From NCBI RefSeq assembly GCF_001922585.1, contig NZ_MRBS01000008.1:62001-126000 (forward strand): DNA of 64,000 nucleotides. The letters run 5' to 3'. The number at the start of each line of letters is the position of its first letter. Within the stretch, counting starts at the first letter, position 1. The stretch is from Pantoea sp. 1.19. GTDB lineage: Bacteria > Pseudomonadota > Gammaproteobacteria > Enterobacterales > Enterobacteriaceae. Shown piece after piece: positions 27,341 through 38,422 of the stretch. The position numbers and the translations under genes are program-made. The notes below the pieces were generated by a model, which had not been told where the DNA came from, ran no database searches, and saw only the letters and a list, made by a program, of their open reading frames with translations.

Positions 27341-28357
27341 GTGAGAAAAACCAAACGCGTTACCATCAGTGACATCGCCGCCCTGGCGGGGGTGTCAAAA
27401 GCCACCGCCAGCCTGGTGCTTAACGGCCGCGGTAAAGAGCTGCGCGTGGCGCAGGAGACGCGTGAGCGGGTGCTAACTATCGCCCGTCAGCAGCACTACC
27501 AGGCGAGCATTCACGCGCGCCTGCTGCGGGATAACCGCAGCTACACCCTCGGACTGGTGGTGCCGGAAATCACCAACTATGGCTTTGCCATCTTCTCCCA
27601 CGAGCTGGAGAACCTCTGCCGCGAGGCGGGGCTACAGCTGCTTATCTCCTGCAGCGACGAGAACCCTGGCCAGGAGAGCGTGGTGGTCAACAATCTGATT
27701 GCCCGCCAGGTCGACGGCCTGATCGTCGCATCAAGTATGCAGAGCGATGCCGACTACGTGGCGCTGAGTGAGCAGCTGCCGGTGGTGCTGTTTGATCGCT
27801 ACATGAATGATACCCGGCTGCCGCTGGTGTGTACCGATTCGGTCACGCCCACAGCGGATCTGATCGCGCAGGTGGCGGTGCACCATCCCGATGAGTTCTA
27901 TTTTCTTGGCGGCCAGCCGCGGCTGTCACCGTCAAAAGATCGGCTGGAGGGCTTTCGCCAGGGGCTGGCGCGGGCGGGGGTCACGCTGCGGCCGGAGTGG
28001 ATCTTGCACGGCAACTACCATCCGAGCAGCGGCTACGAGATGTTTGCCGCGCTCTGTGCCCGATTGGGGCGGCCGCCCAGGGCGCTGTTTACCGCCGCCT
28101 GCGGAGTGCTGGAAGGGGTGCTGCGCTACATGAGCCAGCACCGCCTGCTGGAGAGCGATATTCATCTGGTCAGCTTTGATGACCACTATCTGTATGACTC
28201 ACTGTCGGTGCGGATTGATACCGTCCGGCAGGACTGCCGCCAGCTGGCGGCGGACTGCTTCACCATGATAACCGCGCTGATTGACGAAAGGGAGCCAACG
28301 CCGCACCAGCGCTTCCTGCCGGCCACGCTGGCGCGGCGGCATCCGCGACTGGGCTAA
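27341..28357 (+). CDS. scrR: ScrR, LacI-family repressor of the sucrose regulon
   Basis: A 338-residue LacI-family repressor with a GTG start. The helix-turn-helix ([24 protein letters not shown]) is at residues 7-30, followed by the hinge and a periplasmic-binding-like inducer domain that in ScrR senses fructose or fructose-1-phosphate. The expected operator type, TAAACCGGTTTA, is present upstream of scrK and scrY. It lies 30 bases after scrB on the same strand, so it may be co-transcribed with scrYAB. Its stop overlaps the stop of the convergent MFS gene. Confidence 0.94.
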   Translation: MRKTKRVTISDIAALAGVSKATASLVLNGRGKELRVAQETRERVLTIARQQHYQASIHARLLRDNRSYTLGLVVPEITNYGFAIFSHELENLCREAGLQLLISCSDENPGQESVVVNNLIARQVDGLIVASSMQSDADYVALSEQLPVVLFDRYMNDTRLPLVCTDSVTPTADLIAQVAVHHPDEFYFLGGQPRLSPSKDRLEGFRQGLARAGVTLRPEWILHGNYHPSSGYEMFAALCARLGRPPRALFTAACGVLEGVLRYMSQHRLLESDIHLVSFDDHYLYDSLSVRIDTVRQDCRQLAADCFTMITALIDEREPTPHQRFLPATLARRHPRLG

Positions 28358-29550
28358 GCGGTAAGCGCCGCCCGGCGGCGGGCGGTCAACAGCCACAGCA
28401 GCACGCCGGCGCCGGCGATCGCGGCGAGCACGTAAAACGCCGACGCGTAGCCGTAGCGGCTGGCCAGCGCACCGGCCAGCGCCGGGCTGAGGGCGGCACC
28501 GACGCCCTGCATTACCATCACCGCCGCCAGTCCCGCATTCACCCGGCCACTGCCGGCCAGCATGCGCGCCAGCAGCCCGGGGACCGCCACGCCGAGAATA
28601 CCCGCGGCAATCCCGTCCAGCGCCTGCACCGGCAATATTGCCCACGGGTGGTGCCAGCCGGCAGCGATCGCCGCGCGCAGTGGCAACACCAGCAGCGCCA
28701 GCAGGATGATCCGCTGCCAGCCCCAACGCGCTACGTAGCGCGCAGTCAGCAGGGCCACTGGGATCATCACCGCCTGGGCTATCACCACCGTCAGCGCCGC
28801 ATACAGGCCGGGCGACAGCGTCACGCCGTCGGGGTTTGCGGCGACCCGCATACTCAGCATCGGCAGCAGCGCAGCGTTCGCCAGGTGGAACAGCAGCAGC
28901 GTCATCCCGGTGAGCAGTAGCCCGGGGACGGACAGCAGCGTGCTGAACACCGGTAGCGGATGGGCGTCGGTGATAACGCCGCGCGCCTGCCGGTGGTCAA
29001 TATCCCGTTCGCGAATCGCCATTACCGTCAGCAGTGAGGCCAGCGCCATCAGCATCATCAGCAGGAAAACCGCATCCAGTCCCCAGCGCAGGCTGGCAAA
29101 ACCGGCCAGCAGCGCGGCGCTCATATTCCCGGCGTGGTTCCAGGCTTCATTACGTCCGGTCTGCCGGATAAATCCGCGCTGACCGACGATGCCAAGGGTG
29201 ATGCCGGCCAGCGCCGGCGCCACTGCGGCGGCGGCGACGCCGGTCAGCAACTGAGACATGACGGCCACCGGCGTCGACGGGACAAACCACAGCGCCAGGG
29301 TGCACAGCGCAATGATGAGTGCCGCGGCGGCGATCAGCTGACGCTTCAGCCGGGTAGCGTCGACCAGCAGCCCGGCGGGGAAGGTCGCCAGCAGTCCGGC
29401 CAGTCCGCCAACGGTCATCACCAGGCCGATGCTGGCGGGCTGCCAGTGTCTTTCGAGCAAAAACAGACCGAGAAACGGGCCCAGGCCATCACGCACGTCG
29501 GCGAGGAAAAAACTCAGTAAGCACAGGCACTGCAAAGAACGTAACGGCAT
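28354..29550 (-). CDS. MFS transporter (exporter-like)
   Basis: A 398-residue major facilitator protein with twelve predicted membrane segments. The start chosen is ATG 29550 ([18 protein letters not shown]); the frame is open for 44 further codons upstream, but that stretch is cysteine-rich and unlike any transporter. [12 protein letters not shown] and the [20 protein letters not shown] loop (the MFS motif A region) are visible. Close relatives are annotated only as MFS transporters. It is convergent with scrR, with stops overlapping by four bases, so it is not part of the scr unit. Substrate unknown. Confidence 0.85.
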   Translation of the reverse strand: MPLRSLQCLCLLSFFLADVRDGLGPFLGLFLLERHWQPASIGLVMTVGGLAGLLATFPAGLLVDATRLKRQLIAAAALIIALCTLALWFVPSTPVAVMSQLLTGVAAAAVAPALAGITLGIVGQRGFIRQTGRNEAWNHAGNMSAALLAGFASLRWGLDAVFLLMMLMALASLLTVMAIRERDIDHRQARGVITDAHPLPVFSTLLSVPGLLLTGMTLLLFHLANAALLPMLSMRVAANPDGVTLSPGLYAALTVVIAQAVMIPVALLTARYVARWGWQRIILLALLVLPLRAAIAAGWHHPWAILPVQALDGIAAGILGVAVPGLLARMLAGSGRVNAGLAAVMVMQGVGAALSPALAGALASRYGYASAFYVLAAIAGAGVLLWLLTARRRAALTA

Positions 29551-30301
29551 TGCATTTCCAGAAACAGAGCGGTGGGAGCGGAGAGATGAGAATAGCGCTT
29601 TGGTAGGGGATGAGGCAGGGTAAGCGGCACAAAAAGCGCAATGGGCGCATGATGCGTTAGCGCGGTTAATCATGCACGGCAATCATCAATCTTATCGCCT
29701 TTGGGTAAAAAAAGAGCGAATCGCGAGGTCTTCGTCGTATTTTATTCCTATCGTCTTCATTTTTTTCACACTTTTTCCCCTTTTTTTATCGCTGATGCGC
29801 GGGTGCTGACGGCGTTTTACGGGGAGGAATCCCCTGTGCTTGGTGTGTGTACTGTGTAAAAATCGATCCAAACGTTATCTTTAATAATCAGTTTCAAAAT
29901 GAAAATGGTTACTTCTTGTTAACAATTATTGTCAATTTTCGGAAATTGAGCCTGATAATGAGAGACTTTATCAGGATAAATAAATATAGCTAATGAGTCA
30001 AAATATATTATTTTTAATAGATTACGTTAAATTTTCTTCGAAAAAAAACGCAATCCCAGTAATCAGGTAAGATTAATCTTATCTTTTGATCAATACGGGC
30101 GATCATTTATGTGTTATCAATAGTTTATATCTATCGAATTTGGCTTAAATTGCGCTGGAATCGATTTCTCAACGTTGTCCCCATCCGGTAGAATTTTGTT
30201 GAATTTTTTTTAACAATCAATGCGACAGCCTGTTACAGAACTCGCGATCCGTCGACGCTGACGCCGCGCTTCGTCGCGGCGAGTCTGCCGGAGCCCCCTA
30301 C
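29551..30301. other. A+T-rich regulatory interval upstream of the EAL-like gene
   Basis: About 750 bases without a gene. From 29690 to 30220 the sequence is far richer in A+T than its neighbours, with runs such as AAAAAAAA and TTTTTTTT, as in regions bound by H-NS. A G+C hairpin (GCCGCG / CGCGGC, 30263-30280) stands about 20 bases before the ATG of the EAL-like gene. Confidence 0.5.
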
Positions 30302-30994
30302 ATGCAGCAGTTCGATACCTCACATCGCTTTCTGTTTGAACCCGTTCAGGCTCCTGACCAGACGGTTATCGCCTGGGCACTCCAGGCCCGCGCACCCTCG
30401 CCGCCGGTTGTCGACGCGCGCGGCAGCGTCGCGCACGGCTGGCGTCAGCGTCGCGCACTGTTTATTGAGCAGGTGATGCTGCTGGTCACACTTCAGCGCC
30501 GCAGCGATCGTCTGCCGCCGATCGTACTTAGCGTTGATGCCGGGATTGCCGAAGAGATTGCCCTTAATCGCATGCTGCGCGAGCAGCTGTGCGCCATACC
30601 TACGCTGCGGCTGGCCATCTCCGGGCCGCTGTCCGCGCCGGCTGCCGGCGAGCGCACGCCGCTGCGAACGGTGCTGGCGCAGATCTGTCCGCTGTGGCTG
30701 GAAGGGCTGGGGCGCGGTTGCTCTAACCTGACGCTGGTGATGAACCACGCGTTTGAATACGTCAGCATTGATAAAACCTTTTTCTGGCGCTACGGCGAGG
30801 GGCGGGCGTTTCGCGATCTGGTGGCTCATCTGCGTCCCAGCTGCCGCGGCGTGCTGGTCGACGGCGTCCGGCACGCTGCGGATGAGGAGCGTCTGCGAGC
30901 GCTTGAGGTCAGTGGGATGCGCGGCACGCGCTGGCCGGCAATCGCCGCCGACGATCTGATCGACGCGCTGACGGCCGCCGGTGATCTGTACTGA
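30302..30994 (+). CDS. Degenerate EAL-domain protein
   Basis: A 230-residue protein that can be aligned to the EAL fold but has lost its catalytic acids. The EAL motif is replaced by AWALQAR, and ITE by AISG. DDFGTGYSSL has become LEGLGRGCSNL, KIDRSF has become SIDKTF, and AEGVE has become VDGV. Such enzyme-dead EAL proteins (for example YdiV-like ones) work by binding other proteins or c-di-GMP, often controlling flagella or fimbriae. Here it precedes the remains of a fimbrial operon, which suggests a former regulatory tie. Its own frame is intact, so it may still act elsewhere. Confidence 0.75.
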   Translation: MQQFDTSHRFLFEPVQAPDQTVIAWALQARAPSPPVVDARGSVAHGWRQRRALFIEQVMLLVTLQRRSDRLPPIVLSVDAGIAEEIALNRMLREQLCAIPTLRLAISGPLSAPAAGERTPLRTVLAQICPLWLEGLGRGCSNLTLVMNHAFEYVSIDKTFFWRYGEGRAFRDLVAHLRPSCRGVLVDGVRHAADEERLRALEVSGMRGTRWPAIAADDLIDALTAAGDLY

Positions 30995-31125
30995 TGCCCG
31001 GACGCCCATCATGGTATCCGGTGACGCCCCCGGAACGATCTGCCCGTCGGGGGGCACGGCCCCGTCGCCCCCGCGCCGCTGGTGCAGTGGCGTTAGCCGT
31101 GGCGGCTACGTGATGACCCGTATGC

Positions 31126-31581
31126 GTGGATTGTCGGCGGGCGCGCGTCACTCCGGATATCACCCTGCCGGCGATTTTTCCCGCCAGCGCCAATACGCTG
31201 CTCAGGGCGCAGGCCTTTACCATCGACGTGAGCAACTGCCAGGCCGCGGACGGTAGTGTACAGAGCGATGGCGGTAAGCTGGGGGTGAACTGGACCGGGG
31301 GGAATGTGCTGGCCGGGGCCGGAACCGCTTCGCAGGGCTACCTCGCCAATAGCGAGCGCAGCGGCGCGCAAAATATTCAGCTGGTGCTGGCGGCGGATGC
31401 TGACAGCGCGCTGAAAAACAAAATTATCCCCGGAGAGGCAAGCCAACCGGCGGCGGCTGTGACCACGACCGCCAGCGGAGCGCGCTTTACCTGGTATGTC
31501 GGCTACGCCAGCAACAATCCCGCCGACATCACCGCCGGCCCGGTAAATAGCTACGCCACCTATCAAATTACTTACCAGTAA
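31126..31581 (+). pseudogene. Fimbrial major subunit, 5' end lost
   Basis: The frame encodes the last two thirds of a type-1-like pilin. [32 protein letters not shown] corresponds to the middle of such subunits after the first cysteine. The C-terminus with RFTWYVGY..and YATYQITYQ is the donor-strand-accepting end. No signal peptide, no first conserved cysteine and no pilin-like start can be found in any frame between 30995 and 31126. The gene is therefore truncated and its product could not be exported. It lies directly before usher and minor-subunit fragments. Confidence 0.75.
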
Positions 31582-31593
31582 TCCCCCCTGTGA

Positions 31594-31780
31594 ACGTTGC
31601 TGCGCGACGGCCGCAGCGATCTGGCGCTAAACGGCGGTTATCGCGCGCCCTGAGCAGCCTGACGGCCAGCTACAGCGAAGGCTAATGCTTTGCCAGGCGG
31701 GGCTCGACGGCAGCGGTACGCTGGTGGCACATCCTGGTGGCGTGAGGCTATCGCCGGAGAGTGGCACCACGCTGCGCGGG
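31594..31780 (+). pseudogene. Fragment of a fimbrial usher, frameshifted
   Basis: Only a short usher piece survives. The stretch RDGRSDLALNGGYRAP is followed, in another frame, by LSSLTASYSEG. A third short frame gives GSGTLVAHPGGVRLSPESG. Together these resemble a consecutive 60-residue part of FimD/PapC-type ushers in their C-terminal third (the segment of the type DLSLNGGYRTPYA..GSLVAHPGG). The rest of the roughly 830-residue usher and the chaperone are missing, so large deletions have occurred. Confidence 0.7.
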
Positions 31781-32480
31781 TGTCCGTGCCGGGAATTGGC
31801 CTGCGCTTCAGCCGCAGCGGTGACACCGTCAATCTGGTCTATCCCGGCAGTTACAGCAGCCGCGCCGGCTCGCTGTTTGCTACCGACTACACGCTGGAGG
31901 GATCGCGCTTCACGCTGGAGATCGTAAAAACCGCACCGGTTACCGGCAGCGTCGCCAGCGACCAGTATACTTCCTATGATTATCAGTATGGTCACAATCC
32001 GATTCTGGAGACCTGGCTCAGCGCCAGCGCGCTGACCATTGTGTCACCCTCTGTCGCGTGCAGGGCGGCAGCAACCGGCGGGTTACCCTCGCGCCGATTG
32101 GCCGCCAGCGGCTGCAGGGCATCGGCAGCCGCGCTGGCGATACGCCCTTCACCCTGCAGCTGCTTTGTGAAGGTGGGGTCAGCCTGGCCGGAGAGGCCCA
32201 CATTAATATGACCTTTTCTGCCCCCGCCGCCGCGCCGGGAGCCGCGGGCGTGCTGGCGAATCAGCGCGTTCAGTCGGCGGCGCGCGGCATTCGCGCGCAG
32301 GTGCTGCGTCAGGGGACGCCGCTGAGCTGGGAAACAGGCTACCGGCGGGAGACGCTCGCCTCCGGCGAGAGCCGGCAGATAACGGTTCTGCTGGTGGCCC
32401 GCTACTACCAGTATCAGGCCGCGACCTCGGCCGGTGAAGTCGAGGCGCATATGGTGTTTAATCTGACCTATGACCGATCG
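31765..32480 (+). pseudogene. Fimbrial minor subunit/adhesin remnant, frameshifted and without stop
   Basis: Two frames cover one gene. The first gives RVSVPGIGLRFSRSGD to SALTIVSPS. After a shift near 32040-32060 the second gives CRVQGGSNRRVTLAPIGRQ through INMTFSAP and LLVARYYQYQ to HMVFNLTYD. These are the two pilin-type halves of a tip or minor subunit. The normal stop after NLTYD is gone, and the frame runs on antisense through the IclR gene. It follows directly on the usher fragment, so the 5' end was also joined by deletion. Confidence 0.75.
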
Positions 32481-32483
32481 CGC

Positions 32484-33302
32484 TCAGGCCGACGGGGCGT
32501 AACCCAGCTCGCGGGAGATGCGCTGTGCGGTGGCCTGTACCGGTTTGCTCAGCGCCTCAACGCCGATCTGCTGCAGGCGGGCGGTAGGCAGCGATACCGA
32601 GACGGCGAACGGCACCCGCTGGTGAATGTCGAACACCGGCGCGGCCACGCAGGAGACCCCCAGTTCGTTCTCTTCGCGATCCATCGCCAGGCCGCGTCGG
32701 CGAATATCGCTCAGTTCATCCAGCATCTGCGGCAGAGTGGTGAGGGTATTGTGGGTCAGCGGCTGGATCACCGGGGCGTGACTTTGCCAGTAGCGCGCCG
32801 GATAGTCGCTACTGCCCCAGGCGAGAAAAATTTTGCCCATGGCCGAACAGTAGAGCGGCATATGCTGACCAATATAGGCGCGGGTGCGCATCATGCCGGT
32901 GGTCGGCTCCAGCTTGTAAATCAAAATCACGTGGTCATCTTCGCGACTGGAGAAGTTCACCGTCTCCCCCACCTCCAGGTTCAGCTGCTCAAGGTGCGGC
33001 GCGGCCACGTGGATCACATTCAGTGAGGAGAGCGCCTTCTGGCCGACGGCAATAAACTTGGTGGTCAGGCGGTAGCTGCCCGCCGACGGCGCCTGAGTGA
33101 CGTAGCCACTGCTGTGCAGGCCCTGCAGCAGGCGATGCACGGTGCTCTTGTTCATCCCCGCCAGCTCCGACAGGTGAGCCAGCGGACAGCCGTTGGGAAA
33201 ATTACTCAGAATTTCAATCAGCTGTAGCCCCCGAAACAGGCTCTGGCTGCCCATCGGCTTCTCTTTTTTCGCGTCATGTTCAGCGACGGCTTTCGGACTC
33301 AT
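32484..33302 (-). CDS. yiaJ: YiaJ (PlaR), IclR-family repressor of diketogulonate use
   Basis: A 272-residue IclR-family regulator very similar to E. coli YiaJ/PlaR. It has GSQSLFRGLQLIEILSNFPNGC, the winged helix HLSELAGMNKSTVHRLLQGL, and the effector-domain blocks INFSSREDDH-like, IYKLEPTTGMMRTRAYIG and SAMGKIFLA. ATG 33302 is chosen because an AGGGAG site precedes it; the frame stays open 34 codons further up without a better start. YiaJ represses the yia-sgb genes. It is divergent from a lactonase gene, and matching ATTTC-N7-GAAAT palindromes stand before that gene and before yiaK. Confidence 0.9.
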   Translation of the reverse strand: MSPKAVAEHDAKKEKPMGSQSLFRGLQLIEILSNFPNGCPLAHLSELAGMNKSTVHRLLQGLHSSGYVTQAPSAGSYRLTTKFIAVGQKALSSLNVIHVAAPHLEQLNLEVGETVNFSSREDDHVILIYKLEPTTGMMRTRAYIGQHMPLYCSAMGKIFLAWGSSDYPARYWQSHAPVIQPLTHNTLTTLPQMLDELSDIRRRGLAMDREENELGVSCVAAPVFDIHQRVPFAVSVSLPTARLQQIGVEALSKPVQATAQRISRELGYAPSA

Positions 33303-33551
33303 TGCACTTTTCTCCCTTAGCGAGGCGCCAGCGGCGGGACCCGCCTGATTGTCTGGCGATGTTACCCCATGCCCGCTGGCAGGTGAAGCCCGTCGCGCGG
33401 CCAACGCGCGGCGCCGGGCCGTTTAGACACGAAGTGAGTTGTGCATCACAAATCTGCGATATAAAAAATAACTAATTAATTTTTATCGTTTTTTAAAATT
33501 CCTCCGCGCTTTACAGCCGAACCGGATTCCGCATATTATTTTTGAAACGAC

Positions 33552-33568
33552 ATTTCGATATATGAAAT
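33552..33568. promoter_or_regulatory. Candidate YiaJ operator, yiaJ-lactonase interval
   Basis: ATTTC-GATATAT-GAAAT, a palindrome of two 5-base arms with a 7-base spacer, about 90 bases before the lactonase ATG. The same arms and spacing recur before yiaK (34669-34685), and the shape resembles the KdgR-type sites of other IclR proteins. Confidence 0.6.
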
Positions 33569-33659
33569 ATTGCCGTCATGGTCGCGGCACCGCGAGGGCC
33601 AACACCGCGCTATCAGGATCGTAACCCGGCGATCCGCCGCGTTCAGGGAGGGAGAAAAC

Positions 33660-34520
33660 ATGCACAGTATCCAACAGGAGGGTCCGCTGGAGCGGCTCTG
33701 TTCGCCGGCGATCTGGGCGGAGGGGCCGGTATGGCTGCCGGAGCAGGACGCGGTGGTGTTTAGCGATGTGAAGGGCAACCGCATGTTTCGCTGGACGCGC
33801 AGCGGAGCGCTAAGCCTGTGGCGCTCCGCCTCGCACTACGCGAACGGTAACGCCCGCGACGCCGAGGGGCGGGTGGTCAGCTGTGAACACGGTCGGCGCG
33901 GCATCAGCCGCACCGGACGCGGCGGCGAGGTCACCCTGCTGGTGGATCGCATTGACGGTAAGCGCTTTAACTCGCCGAATGACCTGGTGGTGCGCCGCGA
34001 CGGTACGCTGTGGTTCACCGATCCCCCCTATGGCATCACCGGTGACGACGAAGGGTACAAATCTGAAAGCCAGGTGATCGGCTGCTATCTCTACTGCTTT
34101 GATCCGCGGGACGGCAGCCTGAATATTGCCGCCTGCGATCTGCAGCGCCCGAACGGGCTGGCGTTCTCTCCGGACGAATCGCGGCTGTACGTGGCGGACA
34201 TGTCGATAGTTGACTTTCCCACGCACGGACGCCGCGAGCTGCGGGTCTATCAGGTGGCCGGGCGGCAGCTGGAGGGCGGGCGGCATTTTGCCCGCGTGGC
34301 ACCGGGCTTCCCGGACGGGCTCTGCGTAGATGCCAGCGGGGTTATCTATTGCAGCTGCGCCGACGGTGTGATCCTGTTCGATCCGTCGGGGCAGACCATC
34401 GGCAAAATCGCGGTGCCGGAGCGGGTTTCAAACTGCACCTTTGGTGGTCCGGACGGCAACGAACTCTATATCACCGCCACCACTTCGCTTTACCGCGTCC
34501 GACTGGCCACCCGGGGCTGA
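33660..34520 (+). CDS. SMP-30/gluconolactonase family lactonase
   Basis: A 286-residue six-bladed propeller lactonase of the SMP-30/LRE family. The metal ligands are visible: the glutamate of WAEGPVW near the start, the asparagine of FNSPNDLVV, the asparagine of RPNGLAF and the aspartate of FPDGLCVDASG. Members open sugar lactones such as gluconolactone, gulonolactone or xylonolactone. An AGGGAGGGAG ribosome site precedes ATG 33660. It is absent from the E. coli yia cluster. In this position it probably supplies an open-chain acid to the pathway, but the substrate is inferred only. Confidence 0.88.
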   Translation: MHSIQQEGPLERLCSPAIWAEGPVWLPEQDAVVFSDVKGNRMFRWTRSGALSLWRSASHYANGNARDAEGRVVSCEHGRRGISRTGRGGEVTLLVDRIDGKRFNSPNDLVVRRDGTLWFTDPPYGITGDDEGYKSESQVIGCYLYCFDPRDGSLNIAACDLQRPNGLAFSPDESRLYVADMSIVDFPTHGRRELRVYQVAGRQLEGGRHFARVAPGFPDGLCVDASGVIYCSCADGVILFDPSGQTIGKIAVPERVSNCTFGGPDGNELYITATTSLYRVRLATRG

Positions 34521-34668
34521 TCGGGCCGCCAGGCGCGCGCCGCAGATGAAACGTGGTGGCGATCATAGTACGGTAAGTTAATTTTATCTTAATGATTTAT
34601 AAAGTTAATTGTCGTTTTTTTGACGTTAACCCGCGTTGAATCGCGATGTGAATTTTTAATGAAATTGC

Positions 34669-34685
34669 ATTTCACATAGTGAAAT
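34669..34685. promoter_or_regulatory. Candidate YiaJ operator before yiaK
   Basis: ATTTC-ACATAGT-GAAAT, with the same arms and 7-base spacer as the site at 33552. It lies about 40 bases before the yiaK ATG and marks yiaK as the start of a second YiaJ-controlled unit. Confidence 0.65.
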
Positions 34686-34725
34686 AAAGCGGCGCCGCGA
34701 TCGGCTTCCGCAATGGAGAGGCAGC

Positions 34726-36206
<1,481 letters not shown>

Positions 36207-36283
36207 TGCCTCACCCGTATTGACGGCGCGATCGTCGGCACTCTGCTGCCGGCGCATGGTGAACACCAAAGGGAGAACACCGA

Positions 36284-37765
36284 ATGGAGTACTGGTTGGG
36301 ACTGGACTGCGGCGGCACCTTTATCAAGGCCGGACTGTACGATCGCCACGGTAATGAATGCGGCATCGTGCGCCGCGGGCTGGAGATCATCGCCCCGCAG
36401 CCGGGGTGGGCGGAGCGCGATATGTCCGCGCTGTGGCATACCGCCGCCGACGTGATTCGCGAGCTGTTGACCACCCGCAGGGTGGCGGGTGCGGCGATTC
36501 AGGCGGTGGGGATTTCTGCACAGGGAAAAGGGCTGTTTCTGCTGGATAAGCAGGGACAGCCGCTGGGAAACGGCATCCTCTCTTCCGATCAGCGTGCGCT
36601 GGCGCTGGTGCGCGAGTGGCAGCAGCAGGGGATACCGCAGGCGCTGTACCCGCTGACCCGGCAAACCCTGTGGACCGGCCATCCGGTATCGCTGCTGCGC
36701 TGGATAAAACAGCATCAGCCCGCGCGCTACGCGCAGATTGGCACCGTGCAGATGGCTCACGATTATCTGCGCTACTGCCTGACCGGCGAGCTGGCCTGCG
36801 AAGAGACCAACAGTTCGGAATCCAATTTATATCACATGACGCGCGGCGGCTGGGACCCGTTGCTGGCGCAGCAGCTGGGGATTGGCGAAATCGTACCGGC
36901 GCTGCCGCCGCTGATCGGATCGGCGGAGGTGGCCGGTCGGATTCATCCGGCGGCGGCGGCGCTGACCGGTCTGCAGGTGGGCACGCCGGTGGTCGGGGGG
37001 CTGTTTGACGTCGTCTCCACCGCGCTGTGCGCCGGGCTGGATGATGAAACGCGACTCAATGCGGTGATGGGCACCTGGTCGGTGACCAGCGGCATCACCG
37101 ATCGCCTGTGCGATGACCCTGACTACCCGTTTGTCTATGGTCGCTACGCTGAGCCAGGACGCTGGATCGTTCATGAAGCCAGCCCAACGTCCGCCGCTAA
37201 CCTCGAGTGGTTTTGCCAGCAGTGGGGATTACGCGATTACGCGCAGCTCAACGCGTGGGTAGCCGCACTACCGCGCGCCGCCAGCAGCCTGCTGTTTGTC
37301 CCTTTTTTATACGGTTCCAACGCCGGGCTGGGGCTGCACGCCGGCTTTTTTGGCCTGCAGGCCTGCCACCAGCGCGCGCACCTCGTGCAGGCGATTTACG
37401 AAGGGGTGATCTTTAGCCATTTGACGCACCTCCACCGGATGCGTCAGCGCTTTCCGCAGGCGACGGCGCTGCGTATCACCGGCGGGCCGGCGCACTCCCG
37501 CGTGTGGATGCAGATGTTTGCCGATATCAGCGGCCTGCCGGTAGAGCTGCCGCAGGTGGAAGAGACCGGCTGCCTCGGCGCAGCGATGGCGGCGATGGTT
37601 GGCAGCGGGGCATATACGCACTTTGCTGCGGCCCAGCGCGCGATGGCATCGCGGCTGATTCGCCTGACTCCGGATGCCGACGTGGCCGTACCCTGTCGGA
37701 AAAAATATCAACGTTATCAGTCGCTGATTGCGGTGCTACAGGCGCTGCAGTCTGAGGAGGAGTGA
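36284..37765 (+). CDS. lyxK: LyxK, L-xylulose/3-keto-L-gulonate kinase
   Basis: A 493-residue FGGY-family carbohydrate kinase matching E. coli LyxK. The phosphate-binding LGLDCGGTFIKAGLYD is at the start, ISAQGKGLFLLD and TLWTGHPVSLLRW follow, and TGGPAHSRVWMQMFADISG is in the ATPase part. It phosphorylates 3-keto-L-gulonate or L-xylulose. A GGGAGA-type ribosome site lies before the ATG. The TGA overlaps the ATG of sgbH. Confidence 0.94.
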   Translation: MEYWLGLDCGGTFIKAGLYDRHGNECGIVRRGLEIIAPQPGWAERDMSALWHTAADVIRELLTTRRVAGAAIQAVGISAQGKGLFLLDKQGQPLGNGILSSDQRALALVREWQQQGIPQALYPLTRQTLWTGHPVSLLRWIKQHQPARYAQIGTVQMAHDYLRYCLTGELACEETNSSESNLYHMTRGGWDPLLAQQLGIGEIVPALPPLIGSAEVAGRIHPAAAALTGLQVGTPVVGGLFDVVSTALCAGLDDETRLNAVMGTWSVTSGITDRLCDDPDYPFVYGRYAEPGRWIVHEASPTSAANLEWFCQQWGLRDYAQLNAWVAALPRAASSLLFVPFLYGSNAGLGLHAGFFGLQACHQRAHLVQAIYEGVIFSHLTHLHRMRQRFPQATALRITGGPAHSRVWMQMFADISGLPVELPQVEETGCLGAAMAAMVGSGAYTHFAAAQRAMASRLIRLTPDADVAVPCRKKYQRYQSLIAVLQALQSEEE

Positions 37766-38421
37766 TGCACCCACGACCCACCCTGCAGCTGGCGCTGGAC
37801 CATACCCGGCTCGATGCGGCACTCGCCAGCGCCGCCCGGCTGCGTTCGCATGTCGACATCATTGAGGCCGGTACGCTGCTCTGCCTCAGCGCGGGCGTCG
37901 CGGCGCTGAGTCAGCTGCGCGCCCTGTGTGGCGATCGGCCGCTGCTGGCAGATTTTAAGGTGGCGGATGCCGGCGCTACCCTCGCGGAGCAGGCGTTCAG
38001 CCACGGTGCCAGCGCGATGACGGTGATCTGCGCCGCGCCGCTGGCCACCATGGCCAGCGCGCAGGCGGTCGCGGTGCGCCACGGCGGCGAGATTCAAATT
38101 GAACTGTTTGGCCACTGGACGCTGGAAGACGCCCGCGCCTGGCGCGCGCTGGGCATTCGGCACGCCATTTATCACCGCGGTCGCGACGCACAGGCGAGCG
38201 GACAGCGCTGGAGCGATGCCGATTTGAATGCGATGCGGGCGCTGTCGGCGTGCGGACTGACGCTGTCCGTGACCGGGGGCATTGAACCCGATGACCTGGC
38301 GCGCTTCCGTACGGTCAACGTCAGCACCTTTATCGTCGGACGCGCCCTGACGGAGGCCGCCGATCCGCTGGCGGCCGCCCGGGCATTTCACGACGCCATC
38401 GAACACTATTGGGAAAAATAG
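37765..38421 (+). CDS. sgbH: SgbH, 3-keto-L-gulonate-6-phosphate decarboxylase
   Basis: A 218-residue orotidine-decarboxylase-superfamily enzyme. VDIIEAGT, ADFKVADAG (the active-site DxKxxD), MTVICAAPLATM and IQIELFGHWTLEDA are the expected blocks. It turns 3-keto-L-gulonate-6-phosphate into L-xylulose-5-phosphate and CO2 with magnesium. ATG 37765 is used because of the GAGGAGGAG site and the TGATG overlap with lyxK; a GTG one codon earlier is possible. Confidence 0.95.
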   Translation: MHPRPTLQLALDHTRLDAALASAARLRSHVDIIEAGTLLCLSAGVAALSQLRALCGDRPLLADFKVADAGATLAEQAFSHGASAMTVICAAPLATMASAQAVAVRHGGEIQIELFGHWTLEDARAWRALGIRHAIYHRGRDAQASGQRWSDADLNAMRALSACGLTLSVTGGIEPDDLARFRTVNVSTFIVGRALTEAADPLAAARAFHDAIEHYWEK

Positions 38422-38422
38422 C

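Noticed and set aside
29551..29682. 44-codon N-terminal extension of the MFS gene
   Set aside because: Cysteine-rich and not transporter-like; ATG 29550 gives a normal first membrane helix.
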